Assembly (NCBI RefSeq): GCF_000272475.1
Contig: NZ_AKFJ01000004.1
Location: 33,104 to 97,103, forward strand
Source: Novosphingobium sp. Rr 2-17
GTDB taxonomy: Bacteria > Pseudomonadota > Alphaproteobacteria > Sphingomonadales > Sphingomonadaceae
DNA: 64,000 bases
Reading direction: 5' to 3'
The stretch's first letter is position 1, and the number at the start of each line of letters is the position of its first letter. Under the pieces are notes generated by a model that saw only the letters and a program-made list of their open reading frames with translations, searched no databases and was not told the DNA's origin. This document shows positions 21,495-29,877 of the stretch, one piece after another. The translations under genes and the position numbers were made by a program.

Positions 21495-22370
21495 ATGCGG
21501 CTGGACAGGTTCAATCCAAGCAATATCCGCGTCAGTGACGGCGGTGGCGGCGGCGGTTTTCCGGGCGGCGGGGGCGGCAAGCTGGGCTGTGGAACGCTGG
21601 TGATCGTACTGATCGGCTCGCTGGTGTTCGGGGTGGACCCCAGCCAGTTGCTCGGCACGCTGGAAGGCGTGCAGCAGCAAACCTCACCGCAGACCGCACC
21701 CCAGGCGCAAGGGTCGCTCAGTGCCGAGCAGCTATGCACTCAAAATACGTTCGCAACCGAATCGTGCAACGCGCTCGAATCACTCAACAAGACCTGGCAG
21801 CCGCTGTTCCAGAAGGCGAACATCGCGTTCGATCAGCCCACCCTGCACTTCTACAACGGTTCCGGCCAATCGGGCTGCGGCGCGGCAAGCGCGGCGATGG
21901 GACCGTTCTACTGCCCTACCGACCAAGGCATCTACATCGACACCAGCTTCTACGACCAGCTCGACAAGCAGCTGGGCGCCAAGGGTGATTTCGCGCGCTA
22001 CTATGTGATCGCGCATGAATACGGCCACCATATCCAGAAGCTGACCGGCGTCGAGGAACAAGTCCGGCGCGAACAGCAGAACAAGCCGCAACAGTCTAAC
22101 GCGCTGCAGGTCCGCATGGAACTGCAGGCCGATTGTTATGCGGGCGTCTGGGCGGGCAAGAACAAGAACTTGATCGAGCCGGGCGACATGGAGGAAGGCC
22201 TGACCGCCGCCAGCGCCATCGGCGACGACACGCTGATGAAGAACGCCGGCCAGCAAGTGAGCCCCGAAAGCTTCACCCACGGCTCCAGCGCGGAACGCAT
22301 GCGCTGGCTCAAGCGCGGGCTGGACTCGGGGAACGAGGATCAGTGCGACACTTTCGGAAAGGCCATCTAA
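21495..22370 (+). CDS. ypfJ: YpfJ-type neutral zinc metallopeptidase
   Basis: 291 residues. A Gly-rich segment (SDGGGGGGFPGGGGGKLG) is followed by one membrane helix (TLVIVLIGSLVFG) and a C-terminal peptidase domain with H174-E-Y-G-H178 in VIAHEYGHHIQKL. This matches the neutral zinc metallopeptidase family (YpfJ). The catalytic domain probably faces the periplasm. The function in cells is unknown. The downstream lipoprotein-like gene starts immediately after the stop codon. Confidence 0.92.
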   Translation: MRLDRFNPSNIRVSDGGGGGGFPGGGGGKLGCGTLVIVLIGSLVFGVDPSQLLGTLEGVQQQTSPQTAPQAQGSLSAEQLCTQNTFATESCNALESLNKTWQPLFQKANIAFDQPTLHFYNGSGQSGCGAASAAMGPFYCPTDQGIYIDTSFYDQLDKQLGAKGDFARYYVIAHEYGHHIQKLTGVEEQVRREQQNKPQQSNALQVRMELQADCYAGVWAGKNKNLIEPGDMEEGLTAASAIGDDTLMKNAGQQVSPESFTHGSSAERMRWLKRGLDSGNEDQCDTFGKAI

Positions 22371-23126
22371 TTGTCCTGGGCGCGCATCCGCGTGAGGCGA
22401 CAGCCCGCAGTTGCTGTGGCGATGCCAGTGGTAATGGCGCTGGCGCTGGTCGTGGGAGGTTGCGACGGGTCGGAAAGCGCCCCCTCGCCCGCTCCCAACG
22501 AGGCAGTCAGCGAGGCGACATCGGCGGCAACGATCGCCGCCAGCCGTCCTGCCCCGCCAAGCACTTCGCCCGCGCAAGCCGTGGCCTGCTCCTCGCAGAT
22601 CGGCGCGGCCAAGGCCCAGGCGCTAGTCAAGCAATGCATTTCGGTGTCGCCCGCAACCCATCCGCCGTGCAACGCGGCCAATTCCTGCGCGATGATCCGC
22701 AGCGAAATCGCGCGCGGCTGCGCCATCCTGGACGACGACGCCAAGGCCGCCTCGTGCACCGATCCCTATAGCACCGCAGCCGCCGTCGAGGCGATCGCCC
22801 GTTACTACGACGCGATCAATGCCCGCGACTTCGCCACCGCGTGGCAGACCTGGGGCACGGACGGCGGCGCGAGCGGCAAGACGCTGGAGCAATTCGCCGC
22901 CGGTTTCGCCCATACGCGCCAGGTCCATGCCGAGATCGGTCAGCCCGGTACCATCGAGGGCGGTGCTGGGTCGCTGTATGTCTCGGTACCGGTGACGGTG
23001 GACGCGCAACTTGCAGACGGGCGCCATCAACACTTCGTCGGCAGTTACGCGCTGCGCCGGATCAACCGGGGCATGGGCGTATCGCAAGGCTGGCATATCG
23101 AGACGGCGAAGCTGCGCGGCGGTTAA
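22371..23126 (+). CDS. Hypothetical lipoprotein-like protein following ypfJ
   Basis: 251 residues if read from the TTG that directly follows the ypfJ stop; an internal ATG at 22422 is an alternative. A hydrophobic stretch ending in ALALVVGGC looks like a lipobox, which would place the Cys at the mature N-terminus. A Pro/Ser/Ala-rich linker and several cysteines follow, then a C-terminal domain with AIARYYDAINARDFATAWQTWG, reminiscent of NTF2/SnoaL-like folds. No function is recognised. The immediate junction suggests translational coupling with ypfJ. Confidence 0.72.
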   Translation: MSWARIRVRRQPAVAVAMPVVMALALVVGGCDGSESAPSPAPNEAVSEATSAATIAASRPAPPSTSPAQAVACSSQIGAAKAQALVKQCISVSPATHPPCNAANSCAMIRSEIARGCAILDDDAKAASCTDPYSTAAAVEAIARYYDAINARDFATAWQTWGTDGGASGKTLEQFAAGFAHTRQVHAEIGQPGTIEGGAGSLYVSVPVTVDAQLADGRHQHFVGSYALRRINRGMGVSQGWHIETAKLRGG

Positions 23127-23154
23127 CCCGTCCGCGCAGCGGTCTCGGGTTCGC

Positions 23155-23260
23155 CTAGAGCAAGTTCCGATCCGATTGCATCGGCCCGGTTGCTCTAGAC
23201 TCTTGTTTCGCCGTGTTTTCCCATTCAGCAGGTGATGCCACCTGCTTCGAAAACGCTCTA
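23155..23260. repeat. MITE-like palindromic repeat element
   Basis: About 106 bases bounded by TAGAGC-like ends. The left unit has TAGAGCAA (23156-23163) facing TTGCTCTA (23190-23197) around TCCGATTGCATCGG. The right unit has AGCAGGTG (23227-23234) facing CACCTGCT (23239-23246), and the element ends with AAAACGCTCTA. Similar GCTCTAGA...AAACGCTCTA modules occur dispersed in alphaproteobacterial genomes (from memory). It lies between convergent genes and may act as a terminator. Confidence 0.75.
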
Positions 23261-23265
23261 ACCCC

Positions 23266-24966
23266 TCAGCTTTCGTGCGATTCGCGGATCGCCTCGGCAA
23301 TCTCCTGATCGAGATCGCGCAAGATATCGGCCTTCACCTCGGCATCGAGGCTCTTGTTGGACATGATCGAAGCACGCGCGTTGCGGATCGCCCGCACTGC
23401 GACTTCGTGCGTATTGCTGGGCTCGCCTGTGCAGATCACCACGGACGCTTGGGTGCCGCCGTGCGCGGCGCGCGCCGAGTGCCGCTGCGTATCGGCAGGG
23501 CAACTCTCGTCAAGGACCATGGTCTGCGTGGCCGAGACCGCCCCAATGGTGCGCGTTATGCTGATCGTCTTGCGTTGACCATCGGCGGAAACCGTCTGAC
23601 GCACCTTTGGCGCACGCGCCATGGCCTGGGCGACGATACGCTCTGCATTGGCGCTGAGCCTGGCGGCATTCGCGGCAGCCCGCTGGTAGGAGGCGCGTGA
23701 GACCGATGCCGCAGCACCGACGGGCGGGGTGGGTGGAACCGGCGGCACGGGCGCTGCAGCGACAGCGCGCGGGGCGGTGGGCGCTTCTGGAGCTTCTGGT
23801 GCTTCTGGCGCTTCTGGAGCTTCTGGAGCTTCCGGCGCTTCCGGTGCTTCTAGCGCTTCCTGTGCATCGGCGACGTCTTGCTCCTGCCTCAGGTTCTCCG
23901 GCTCCGCGGGAACCGCAGGTTTGGCGGGGGTTGCGGCCTGGGCGGGTTCGGCAGGCTCGGCCTCGCTATCGGCGTACGTCACTGTCGCCGTCGCCGGGAC
24001 CGAAACGATCGCCAGCGCGAACAGGCTGCGTGCCAGCACTCGGCGCGCCGGGGTTACATCCTTGCGGGCCAGCGCCTTGAGACGGTAGACGATCGGCCTC
24101 TCGCCCGACAAAGGCCCGGCCATCGGCGCCGCCAGGCCCAGGCGCGATCCACCGGCGAACGAGGCGATCAGTTGCCCGTAACTCGCGCGTTCGTCGCGGC
24201 AGCGACCGGCCATGACCCTGGCATCGCATGCCGCTTCCTGATCGCTGCGCAGCGAGCGCCATGCGGCCCAGGCGATGGGGTTGAACCAGTGCAGCGCGAA
24301 CAGCGGTTGCAGCGCGATCAGCGCCAGCAAGTCGCTGGCGGCGTGATGCTCCAACTCGTGGGCAATCGCGAAGTCCGATGTCTGCGAATCGGCGTTGGCC
24401 AAAAAGCCCACCGGTAGCGCTATGATCTTGTCGAATACGCCGAATGCCAAAGGCGTGTTGGTCGCCGGGGTTTCCACGATCCGCACGCTTCCCGATTGCG
24501 CCACTTGCCGCGCGCCATCGAGCAGATCGCGGCGCATCGCCCGATAGCTCACCGCGCGCCAGACGAGGAACGCCGCCGCGCCCGCGAGCCATACCGACAC
24601 CAGCACCGTACCCCATGGCACTTGGGCCAGCAGGCTCGGCTCGGCCATCCGCGTGACGGGCGCCGCAACAGTGTCGAACGGCGCGGCGCCAGCTTGCACG
24701 ACAGTCATCGCCGTATCGCCTCGCGCTCCACCTTCTACCGGCAGGCTATGCGCCGATGCCGTGGCTTGCTGTGCCCCGATGTGGATTGTGGGGAGCAGGC
24801 CTTTGGGCAAGGCCAGCGGCGGCAGCACCAGCCGGATCATCGGCAGCGCCCACAGCGCATACGCCGCGCCCGCCCCGAACCACCGCCCGACCGGTTTGCG
24901 GACGAGCAGCACCAGCGCCATCAACCCGCCGGTCATCACCAGCGTATCCAGTAACCATGCGGTCAT
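23266..24966 (-). CDS. M56 family (BlaR1/MecR1-like) membrane metallopeptidase sensor
   Basis: 566 residues. It has N-terminal membrane helices (DTLVMTGGLMALVLLV, YALWALPMIRLVLPPLAL, TVLVSVWLAGAAAFLVW) and the zinc site H203-E-L-E-H207 in AIAHELEHHAASD, followed by ALHWFNPIAW. A further helix precedes a Pro/Ala/Glu linker with about nine EAP repeats. The C-terminus does not resemble the penicillin-binding domain of BlaR1, so the signal is unknown. In this family, protease activity leads to inactivation of the partner BlaI repressor. It overlaps the blaI gene by 4 bases. Confidence 0.9.
   Translation of the reverse strand: MTAWLLDTLVMTGGLMALVLLVRKPVGRWFGAGAAYALWALPMIRLVLPPLALPKGLLPTIHIGAQQATASAHSLPVEGGARGDTAMTVVQAGAAPFDTVAAPVTRMAEPSLLAQVPWGTVLVSVWLAGAAAFLVWRAVSYRAMRRDLLDGARQVAQSGSVRIVETPATNTPLAFGVFDKIIALPVGFLANADSQTSDFAIAHELEHHAASDLLALIALQPLFALHWFNPIAWAAWRSLRSDQEAACDARVMAGRCRDERASYGQLIASFAGGSRLGLAAPMAGPLSGERPIVYRLKALARKDVTPARRVLARSLFALAIVSVPATATVTYADSEAEPAEPAQAATPAKPAVPAEPENLRQEQDVADAQEALEAPEAPEAPEAPEAPEAPEAPEAPTAPRAVAAAPVPPVPPTPPVGAAASVSRASYQRAAANAARLSANAERIVAQAMARAPKVRQTVSADGQRKTISITRTIGAVSATQTMVLDESCPADTQRHSARAAHGGTQASVVICTGEPSNTHEVAVRAIRNARASIMSNKSLDAEVKADILRDLDQEIAEAIRESHES
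23780..23860. repeat. 9-bp tandem repeat encoding the EAP linker
   Basis: Nine copies of a 9-base unit (GGMGCTTCT and variants, read on plus) inside the M56 gene encode a Glu-Ala-Pro/Ala-Pro-Glu tract. Because the unit is a multiple of three, copy changes would lengthen or shorten the periplasmic linker without a frameshift. Confidence 0.9.
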
Positions 24967-25349
24967 GACCTGAGCTCCTTGAGCAGGGCCTCGATTTCGG
25001 AAAGATCATCTTCGGAAAGGGCTTCGGCCTGCGCCAGATGCGCAAACAACGGCGCCGCGCGGCCGCCGAACAAACGGTCCATCAAGCGCCGGCTTTCAGT
25101 GCCCAGATAGTCCGCCCGCTCGATACGCGGCGAATAGAGAAAGCGCTTGCCGTCCGGCTCGGTGCCGACCGCCTGCTTGGTCACCAGCCGCGACAGCAGC
25201 GTCTTGACCGTCGCCAGGCTCCAGCCACGCGGCCCGCACACTTCTTCGCAGACTTCCTGCGCGGTGAGCGGACTGCGTTGCCACAACGCCTCCATCACCG
25301 CATGCTCGGCCTCCGAAATGCGATCGGGCTGTTCAGGGCTATCCGACAC
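24963..25349 (-). CDS. BlaI/MecI family transcriptional repressor
   Basis: 128 residues. A winged-helix DNA-binding domain (ISEAEHAVMEALWQRSPLTAQEV and WSLATVKTLLSRLVTKQAV) is followed by a helical dimerisation region (residues 80-128). This is the usual BlaI size. It is followed by its M56 sensor with a 4-base overlap, the normal blaI-blaR order. A perfect inverted repeat just upstream is the likely autoregulatory operator. Confidence 0.92.
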   Translation of the reverse strand: MSDSPEQPDRISEAEHAVMEALWQRSPLTAQEVCEEVCGPRGWSLATVKTLLSRLVTKQAVGTEPDGKRFLYSPRIERADYLGTESRRLMDRLFGGRAAPLFAHLAQAEALSEDDLSEIEALLKELRS

Positions 25350-25362
25350 TCGGTTCTCCGTC

Positions 25363-25394
25363 GTTTACAGACGTAACCGATTACGTCTGTAAAC
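25363..25394. promoter_or_regulatory. Predicted BlaI operator (two dyads in a perfect inverted repeat)
   Basis: The 14-base arm GTTTACAGACGTAA (25363-25376) is repeated as its exact complement (25381-25394) across a 4-base spacer. Each arm contains a TTAC-N4-GTAA dyad similar to the TTACAnnTGTAA half-operators of BlaI/MecI. It ends 14 bases before the repressor start codon. Confidence 0.8.
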
Positions 25395-25419
25395 ATGAAC
25401 GCCAGATGAACGTCTTATG

Positions 25420-26049
25420 TTACCCCGCCATCCGCTTCAACGCCCGCGCAAGCTGGATCAGGAAGACGCCGCGCACGGTCAGGCTGATCGCGACGACCAC
25501 GGCCAGGAACGCAAGGCCCAGCGCGGCGCCGGATGTCAGCAACACAAGCCCCAGCGCTACGTCGAGCGCACCCAGGAACAAGCGCCAGCCCTTGTCGTGC
25601 CGGGCCTTGAGGGCGAAGGCGATCTGGAAGGCGCCGGAGATGAGCAGCCAGGCGCCGATCGCCCAGACCAGCGACAACGCTCCGGCCACCGGGTTCACGA
25701 TCGTGAAGATGCCGGCAATCACGGCAATCACCCCAAGCAGGATTTCCACCCAGCGCGCGCGGGTGGATAGGGAAGTCCAGCCGGCGGCGATCGCGGCCAC
25801 CCCGTACAGCAGCAGGACGACGCCCAGGATCAGGCCGGTCGCCACCCCTGCCACCAGCGGATTGACCAGCGCGATCAGGGCCACCAGCAGGAGCAGGATG
25901 CCGTATCCCATGACCCAGCCCCAGGTATCTCCCGGAGCGCGTTCCAGTTGCTGCACCAGCGGGTCGTTCTCCACGCTGGGATCGAGCAGCGGATCAAGAT
26001 GCCCGTCGAGACCGGATTGGCGGGGAGGATCAAGGGGGGAGCGGACCAT
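25420..26049 (-). CDS. HdeD family (DUF308) membrane protein
   Basis: About 209 residues from the ATG at 26049, preceded by AAGGAA. A hydrophilic N-terminus of about 45 residues is followed by six short transmembrane helices in three pairs (ILLLLVALIALVNPLVAG, LILGVVLLLYGVAAIAAG, ILLGVIAVIAGIFTIVNP and so on), the HdeD layout. In enteric bacteria HdeD contributes to acid resistance; here the function is only inferred from the fold. It is monocistronic between the sdh terminator and the blaI operator. Confidence 0.85.
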   Translation of the reverse strand: MVRSPLDPPRQSGLDGHLDPLLDPSVENDPLVQQLERAPGDTWGWVMGYGILLLLVALIALVNPLVAGVATGLILGVVLLLYGVAAIAAGWTSLSTRARWVEILLGVIAVIAGIFTIVNPVAGALSLVWAIGAWLLISGAFQIAFALKARHDKGWRLFLGALDVALGLVLLTSGAALGLAFLAVVVAISLTVRGVFLIQLARALKRMAG

Positions 26050-26124
26050 CGGCGTTTCCTTTTCGGCGGGCGTTCGCCTGCGGTAATGCACGGCAGAACG
26101 ACGGGTTGCGCTGGGACTTGAAAC

Positions 26125-26162
26125 GATAAGGGCGGCGCACCTTTCGGTGCGCCGCCCTTATC
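26125..26162. terminator. Strong hairpin after sdhA
   Basis: A perfect 17-bp stem (26125-26141 with 26146-26162, loop TTTC) lies 35 bases beyond the sdhA stop. It closes the sdhC-sdhD-sdhA transcript and separates it from hdeD. The U-tract on the minus strand is short (ATCGTTTC), but the stem is very stable. Confidence 0.8.
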
Positions 26163-26196
26163 TCGTTTAGCGGTCTCGTTCAGCCGAGATCGAAGA

Positions 26197-28005
26197 TCAG
26201 TACACGCGGGCCTTGGGCTTGATGTACTCGATATCGTCGGTGAGGGTGAATTCATGCACCGGGCGGTAATCGATGCGGATGTCGCCGCCCTTGCCGCCCC
26301 AGCCGTCGAACCAGGCGACGGTGTGCTTCATCCAGTCGGCGTCGTTGCGGTTCGGGAAATCCTCGTGCGCGTGGGCGCCGCGGCTTTCCTTGCGGTTGTG
26401 GGCGCCGTGCAGGGTGACGCTGGCCTGGCTGATGAGGTTGTCCAGCTCCATCGTCTCGACGAGGTCGGAGTTCCAGATCAGGCCGCGATCGGCGATCTTG
26501 ATGTCCTGCATCTTGGCGTAGGTCTGGGTCAGCTTGTCCTTGCCCTCGGCCATCAGCTCGTCGTTGCGGAACACCGCCGCGTGCAGCGACATGGTGCGCT
26601 GCATCTCGGTGCGGATTTCCGCGGTCGAGGTGGAGCCGTTGGCGTTGCGGAAGTGGTCAAGGCGGGTGAGCGCCATGTCCGCCGAATCCTTGGGCAGTTC
26701 GGGTTGCGCCGCGCCGGGCTTGACGTTGTCCTTGAGGTAGAGCCCGGTCGCACGACCGAACACGACCAGATCGATCAGCGAGTTCGAACCCAGACGGTTG
26801 GCGCCGTGGACCGACACGCACGCCGCTTCGCCTACGGCGAACAGGCCCGGCACCACCGTCTCGGGATCGCCATCGGGGCCAATGGTCATGACCCGGCCGT
26901 TATAGTCGCACGGAATGCCGCCCATGTTGTAGTGGACGGTCGGCACGACCGGCAGCGGCTGGCGGGTCAGATCGACGCCCGCGAAGATCTTGCCGCTTTC
27001 CGTGATGCCCGGCAGACGCTCGCCCAGCACCTTGGAATCGATGTGATCGAGGTGGAGGAAGATGTGGTCCTTGTGCGGGCCAACACCACGGCCTTCGCGG
27101 ATTTCCAACGCCATCGAGCGCGATACGACGTCGCGGCTGGCGAGATCCTTGGCGCTGGGCGCATAGCGCTCCATGAAGCGCTCGCCCTCGGAGTTGGTCA
27201 GATAACCGCCCTCGCCGCGCGCACCCTCGGTGATGAGGACGCCGGCGCCGTAGATGCCGGTGGGGTGGAACTGGACGAATTCCATGTCCTGCAACGGCAG
27301 GCCGGCGCGCATCACCATGCCGCCGCCGTCACCCGTGCAGGTGTGGGCCGACGTCGCGGTGAAGTAGCAGCGACCGTAGCCACCGGTTGCCAGCACCACG
27401 GATTGCGAACGGAAACGGTGGATCGAACCATCGTCCATGCACAGCGCGATGACGCCGACGCACTTGCCGCCGTCCATGATGAGGTCGATCGCGAAGTATT
27501 CGATGAAGAAGTCCGCGGCGTACTTCAGCGACTGCTGGTACAGCGCGTGGAGCATCGCGTGGCCGGTACGGTCCGCCGCGGCGCAAGTGCGCTGCACCGG
27601 CGGGCCTTCACCCATGTTCTGCATGTGGCCGCCGAACGGGCGCTGGTAGATGGTGCCATCGGCGTTACGGCTGAACGGCACGCCGGCGTGCTCCAGCTCG
27701 TAAACCGCTGCCGGGGCTTCGCGCACCATGTACTCGATCGCGTCCTGGTCGCCCAGCCAGTCCGACCCCTTGACGGTGTCGTACATGTGCCAGGTCCAGT
27801 GATCGGGCGTGTTGTTCTTGAGGCTGGCAGCGATGCCGCCCTGCGCCGCAACGGTGTGCGAGCGCGTTGGGAACACCTTGGTGATGCACGCCGTCTTGAG
27901 GCCAGCTTCCGCCGCGCCCATCGTAGCGCGCAGGCCCGAGCCGCCAGCGCCGACGACGACGGTGTCATAAACGTGATCGATGATCTTGTACGAAGGGGCG
28001 GACAT
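26197..28005 (-). CDS. sdhA: Succinate dehydrogenase flavoprotein subunit
   Basis: 602 residues from [27 protein letters not shown]. It has the FAD-binding GAGGSGLRA, the His that carries covalent FAD in [14 protein letters not shown], the substrate-site HPTGIYGAG and the C-terminal [14 protein letters not shown]. It oxidises succinate to fumarate in complex II of the TCA cycle. The start codon overlaps the sdhD stop. The iron-sulfur subunit gene sdhB is not downstream; a terminator follows instead. Confidence 0.97.
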   Translation of the reverse strand: MSAPSYKIIDHVYDTVVVGAGGSGLRATMGAAEAGLKTACITKVFPTRSHTVAAQGGIAASLKNNTPDHWTWHMYDTVKGSDWLGDQDAIEYMVREAPAAVYELEHAGVPFSRNADGTIYQRPFGGHMQNMGEGPPVQRTCAAADRTGHAMLHALYQQSLKYAADFFIEYFAIDLIMDGGKCVGVIALCMDDGSIHRFRSQSVVLATGGYGRCYFTATSAHTCTGDGGGMVMRAGLPLQDMEFVQFHPTGIYGAGVLITEGARGEGGYLTNSEGERFMERYAPSAKDLASRDVVSRSMALEIREGRGVGPHKDHIFLHLDHIDSKVLGERLPGITESGKIFAGVDLTRQPLPVVPTVHYNMGGIPCDYNGRVMTIGPDGDPETVVPGLFAVGEAACVSVHGANRLGSNSLIDLVVFGRATGLYLKDNVKPGAAQPELPKDSADMALTRLDHFRNANGSTSTAEIRTEMQRTMSLHAAVFRNDELMAEGKDKLTQTYAKMQDIKIADRGLIWNSDLVETMELDNLISQASVTLHGAHNRKESRGAHAHEDFPNRNDADWMKHTVAWFDGWGGKGGDIRIDYRPVHEFTLTDDIEYIKPKARVY

Positions 28006-28391
28006 CAGGCGTGGGCTCCGAGCGCGAGGCGGATGACGCACAGGACGCCGAAGGCGGCCCCGGCGAAAGCGGCAAGGTTAAGCGCGGCGATGCAGGCGAA
28101 CTTGTTGGCGTGATCGTGGACATAGTCCTCGACCAGCACCTGCAAGCCGAGGCGCGCGTGCCAGAAGGTGGTGACCACCAACAAGGCGATCAACACGGCC
28201 GGCACCGGGCGGGAAATCCAGCCGGCCACGGTGTTGTACGAAAGATCCGGCAGCAGCACGAGGCTGACCACCAGGAACAGCAGCGTCAGCAAGTTGCCGA
28301 TCGCGGTGAAGCGCTGCAACAGCCAGTGATGGACGCCGCCCTTGGCCGAGCCCAGGCCGCGTACGCGGCCGATAGAGGTTCCGTTACCCAT
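28005..28391 (-). CDS. sdhD: Succinate dehydrogenase membrane anchor subunit SdhD
   Basis: 128 residues with three membrane helices ([45 protein letters not shown]). [14 protein letters not shown] is the family N-terminal signature, and [19 protein letters not shown] carries the haem-ligand His region. With SdhC it anchors SdhAB and binds ubiquinone. It lies between sdhC (12-base gap) and sdhA (1-base overlap). Confidence 0.93.
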   Translation of the reverse strand: MGNGTSIGRVRGLGSAKGGVHHWLLQRFTAIGNLLTLLFLVVSLVLLPDLSYNTVAGWISRPVPAVLIALLVVTTFWHARLGLQVLVEDYVHDHANKFACIAALNLAAFAGAAFGVLCVIRLALGAHA

Positions 28392-28403
28392 TGTTCCCAG
28401 TCC

Positions 28404-28799
28404 TCAGCGAAGCAGCAGGAGCGCCCAGAAGGCGACAGTGAACACGACGCCCAGGATCGGGCAGATGATTGCCCAGGTCCGGTTGGCGTTCAACTCGTAC
28501 CCAGCGCCCGAATCGAGCACGAAGTGGCGCAGGCCGCTCATCATGTGGCTGAAGAACGCCCATGAGATGCCCACCAGCACGAGATAGCCGACCGGCGTGG
28601 TCATCGCCCAGGAAAACGTCTCGTAGCTTTTGGCACCGCCAGCCAGCGCGCCTAGCCACCACAGCAGCACGCCCAATCCTGCGAAAGCCATCCCGTCACC
28701 GGTCACGCGGTGAAGGATGGAGACGAACATGTGCGGGCCCCACTTCCAAATCTGGAGGTGCGGCGACAGCGGACGGTTCTTGGTGCCGGCGTTTGCCAT
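28404..28799 (-). CDS. sdhC: Succinate dehydrogenase cytochrome b556 subunit SdhC
   Basis: About 131 residues from the ATG at 28799. RPLSPHLQIWKWGPHMFVSILHRVTG is the conserved ubiquinone-site N-terminus of SdhC. Three helices follow (GMAFAGLGVLLWWLGALAG, GYLVLVGISWAFFSHMMSG, IICPILGVVFTVAFWALLLL), and the haem-ligand His lies in HMMSGLRHFVLD. First gene of the operon. Confidence 0.94.
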   Translation of the reverse strand: MANAGTKNRPLSPHLQIWKWGPHMFVSILHRVTGDGMAFAGLGVLLWWLGALAGGAKSYETFSWAMTTPVGYLVLVGISWAFFSHMMSGLRHFVLDSGAGYELNANRTWAIICPILGVVFTVAFWALLLLR

Positions 28800-28946
28800 G
28801 CTGATACGAATCCCCTTGCCTTGGGTGGACAGCATATGGCTGCCCTCAATGAAGTCCCCTTAGCCAAATCACGCCATGGCGCAAGCTTGTGCAGTTGCGA
28901 AGGGCCACGGAAGCTTTGCTGAGCGGTTCTAGCTTATCGCTTCCAC

Positions 28947-28960
28947 GCGCTTTAAAGCGC
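28947..28960. promoter_or_regulatory. Perfect palindrome in the leader of the beta-lactamase gene
   Basis: GCGCTTTAAAGCGC is a perfect 14-base palindrome ending 5 bases before the ATG at 28966, where a ribosome binding site would be expected. No clear Shine-Dalgarno sequence is visible. It could be an operator or a small hairpin that limits translation. Confidence 0.45.
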
Positions 28961-28965
28961 TGCGC

Positions 28966-29877
28966 ATGAATCGCATTCTTAACTCGCTGGGCGCGGTATT
29001 GGCCGCTGCCCTACTCTTTGGCGGCGCACCCGCTGCTTCGGCAGCGGAGAAAGCAAGCCCGGCCAAGCTCGCAACCGCCTGTGCCGGGCATGACGGGTGG
29101 ACAGATCCGGCGCCGCCGGCCCAAATTTGGGGCAACACTTGGTACGTCGGCACTTGCGGCATCTCTGTATTGCTGGTGACCGGCGAAGTGGATGGTCGCC
29201 CGGCTCACGTCCTGGTCGATGGCGGGCCAGCCGCCGCCGCGCCCTTGGTGCTCGCCAATATCCGCAAGCTTGGCTTCGATCCCAAGGACGTACGCTGGAT
29301 CGTCGCAACCCACGAGCACGACGACCACGCCGGCGCGCTCGCTGCCCTCAAGCGCGCGACGGGAGCCAAGATGGCGGCGCTGGCAGCCCAGAAAGCTGTG
29401 ATGGAAACCGGCAAACCTTCGGCAGAAGACCCGCAAGCCGGTGATCTCACGGCAATAGCACCGGTCCATGTCGATCGCGTGTTGAAAGACGGGGACAGCG
29501 TCATCGTTGGCAAGATCGTGCTGACTGCCCATGCCACCCCCGTCCACGCGCCCGGTTCGACTAGCTGGACCTGGCAGTCGTGCGATGCCGCATTTACCTG
29601 CCGGATGATCGCCTATGCCGATAGCGCCTCGACCATCTCTGCGAATGGCTATCGGTTCACCGACCATCCCCAGCGTATCGCCGCCATCCGCATGGGACTG
29701 CCGCACATGGCCGCTTTGCCCTGCGATATCCTGCTGACGCCCCATCCACGGCAAAGCGATATGATGGAACGGTTCGCCGGCACCAAGCCCCTGGTGGATG
29801 CCAACGCCTGCCGCGCCTACGCGAAAACGGCCGACGCCAACCTAGCCGCGCGGCTTGCCAAGGAGAACGGCAAGTGA
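28966..29877 (+). CDS. Subclass B3 metallo-beta-lactamase
   Basis: 303 residues with a signal peptide (LGAVLAAALLFGGAPAASAA). The zinc ligands of subclass B3 are all present: H116-E-H118-D-D120-H121 in ATHEHDDHAG, H194 in HAPGSTSW and H260 in LLTPHPRQSD. The residue before H194 is Val where most members have Gly (TPVH instead of TPGH). It should hydrolyse beta-lactams in the periplasm; the spectrum is unknown. The gene overlaps prmA by 4 bases (GTGA). No BlaI-like operator is visible upstream. Confidence 0.9.
   Translation: MNRILNSLGAVLAAALLFGGAPAASAAEKASPAKLATACAGHDGWTDPAPPAQIWGNTWYVGTCGISVLLVTGEVDGRPAHVLVDGGPAAAAPLVLANIRKLGFDPKDVRWIVATHEHDDHAGALAALKRATGAKMAALAAQKAVMETGKPSAEDPQAGDLTAIAPVHVDRVLKDGDSVIVGKIVLTAHATPVHAPGSTSWTWQSCDAAFTCRMIAYADSASTISANGYRFTDHPQRIAAIRMGLPHMAALPCDILLTPHPRQSDMMERFAGTKPLVDANACRAYAKTADANLAARLAKENGK

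Noticed and set aside
23780..23860. Tandem repeats as a possible CRISPR or minisatellite array
   Set aside because: Nine-base in-frame units without spacers, inside a coding gene, encoding an EAP linker; not a CRISPR.
24963..29877. BlaI/M56 pair as regulator of the nearby B3 beta-lactamase
   Set aside because: The M56 protein has no beta-lactam-binding domain, the TTAC-N4-GTAA operator is absent upstream of the lactamase, and the sdh operon lies between them.
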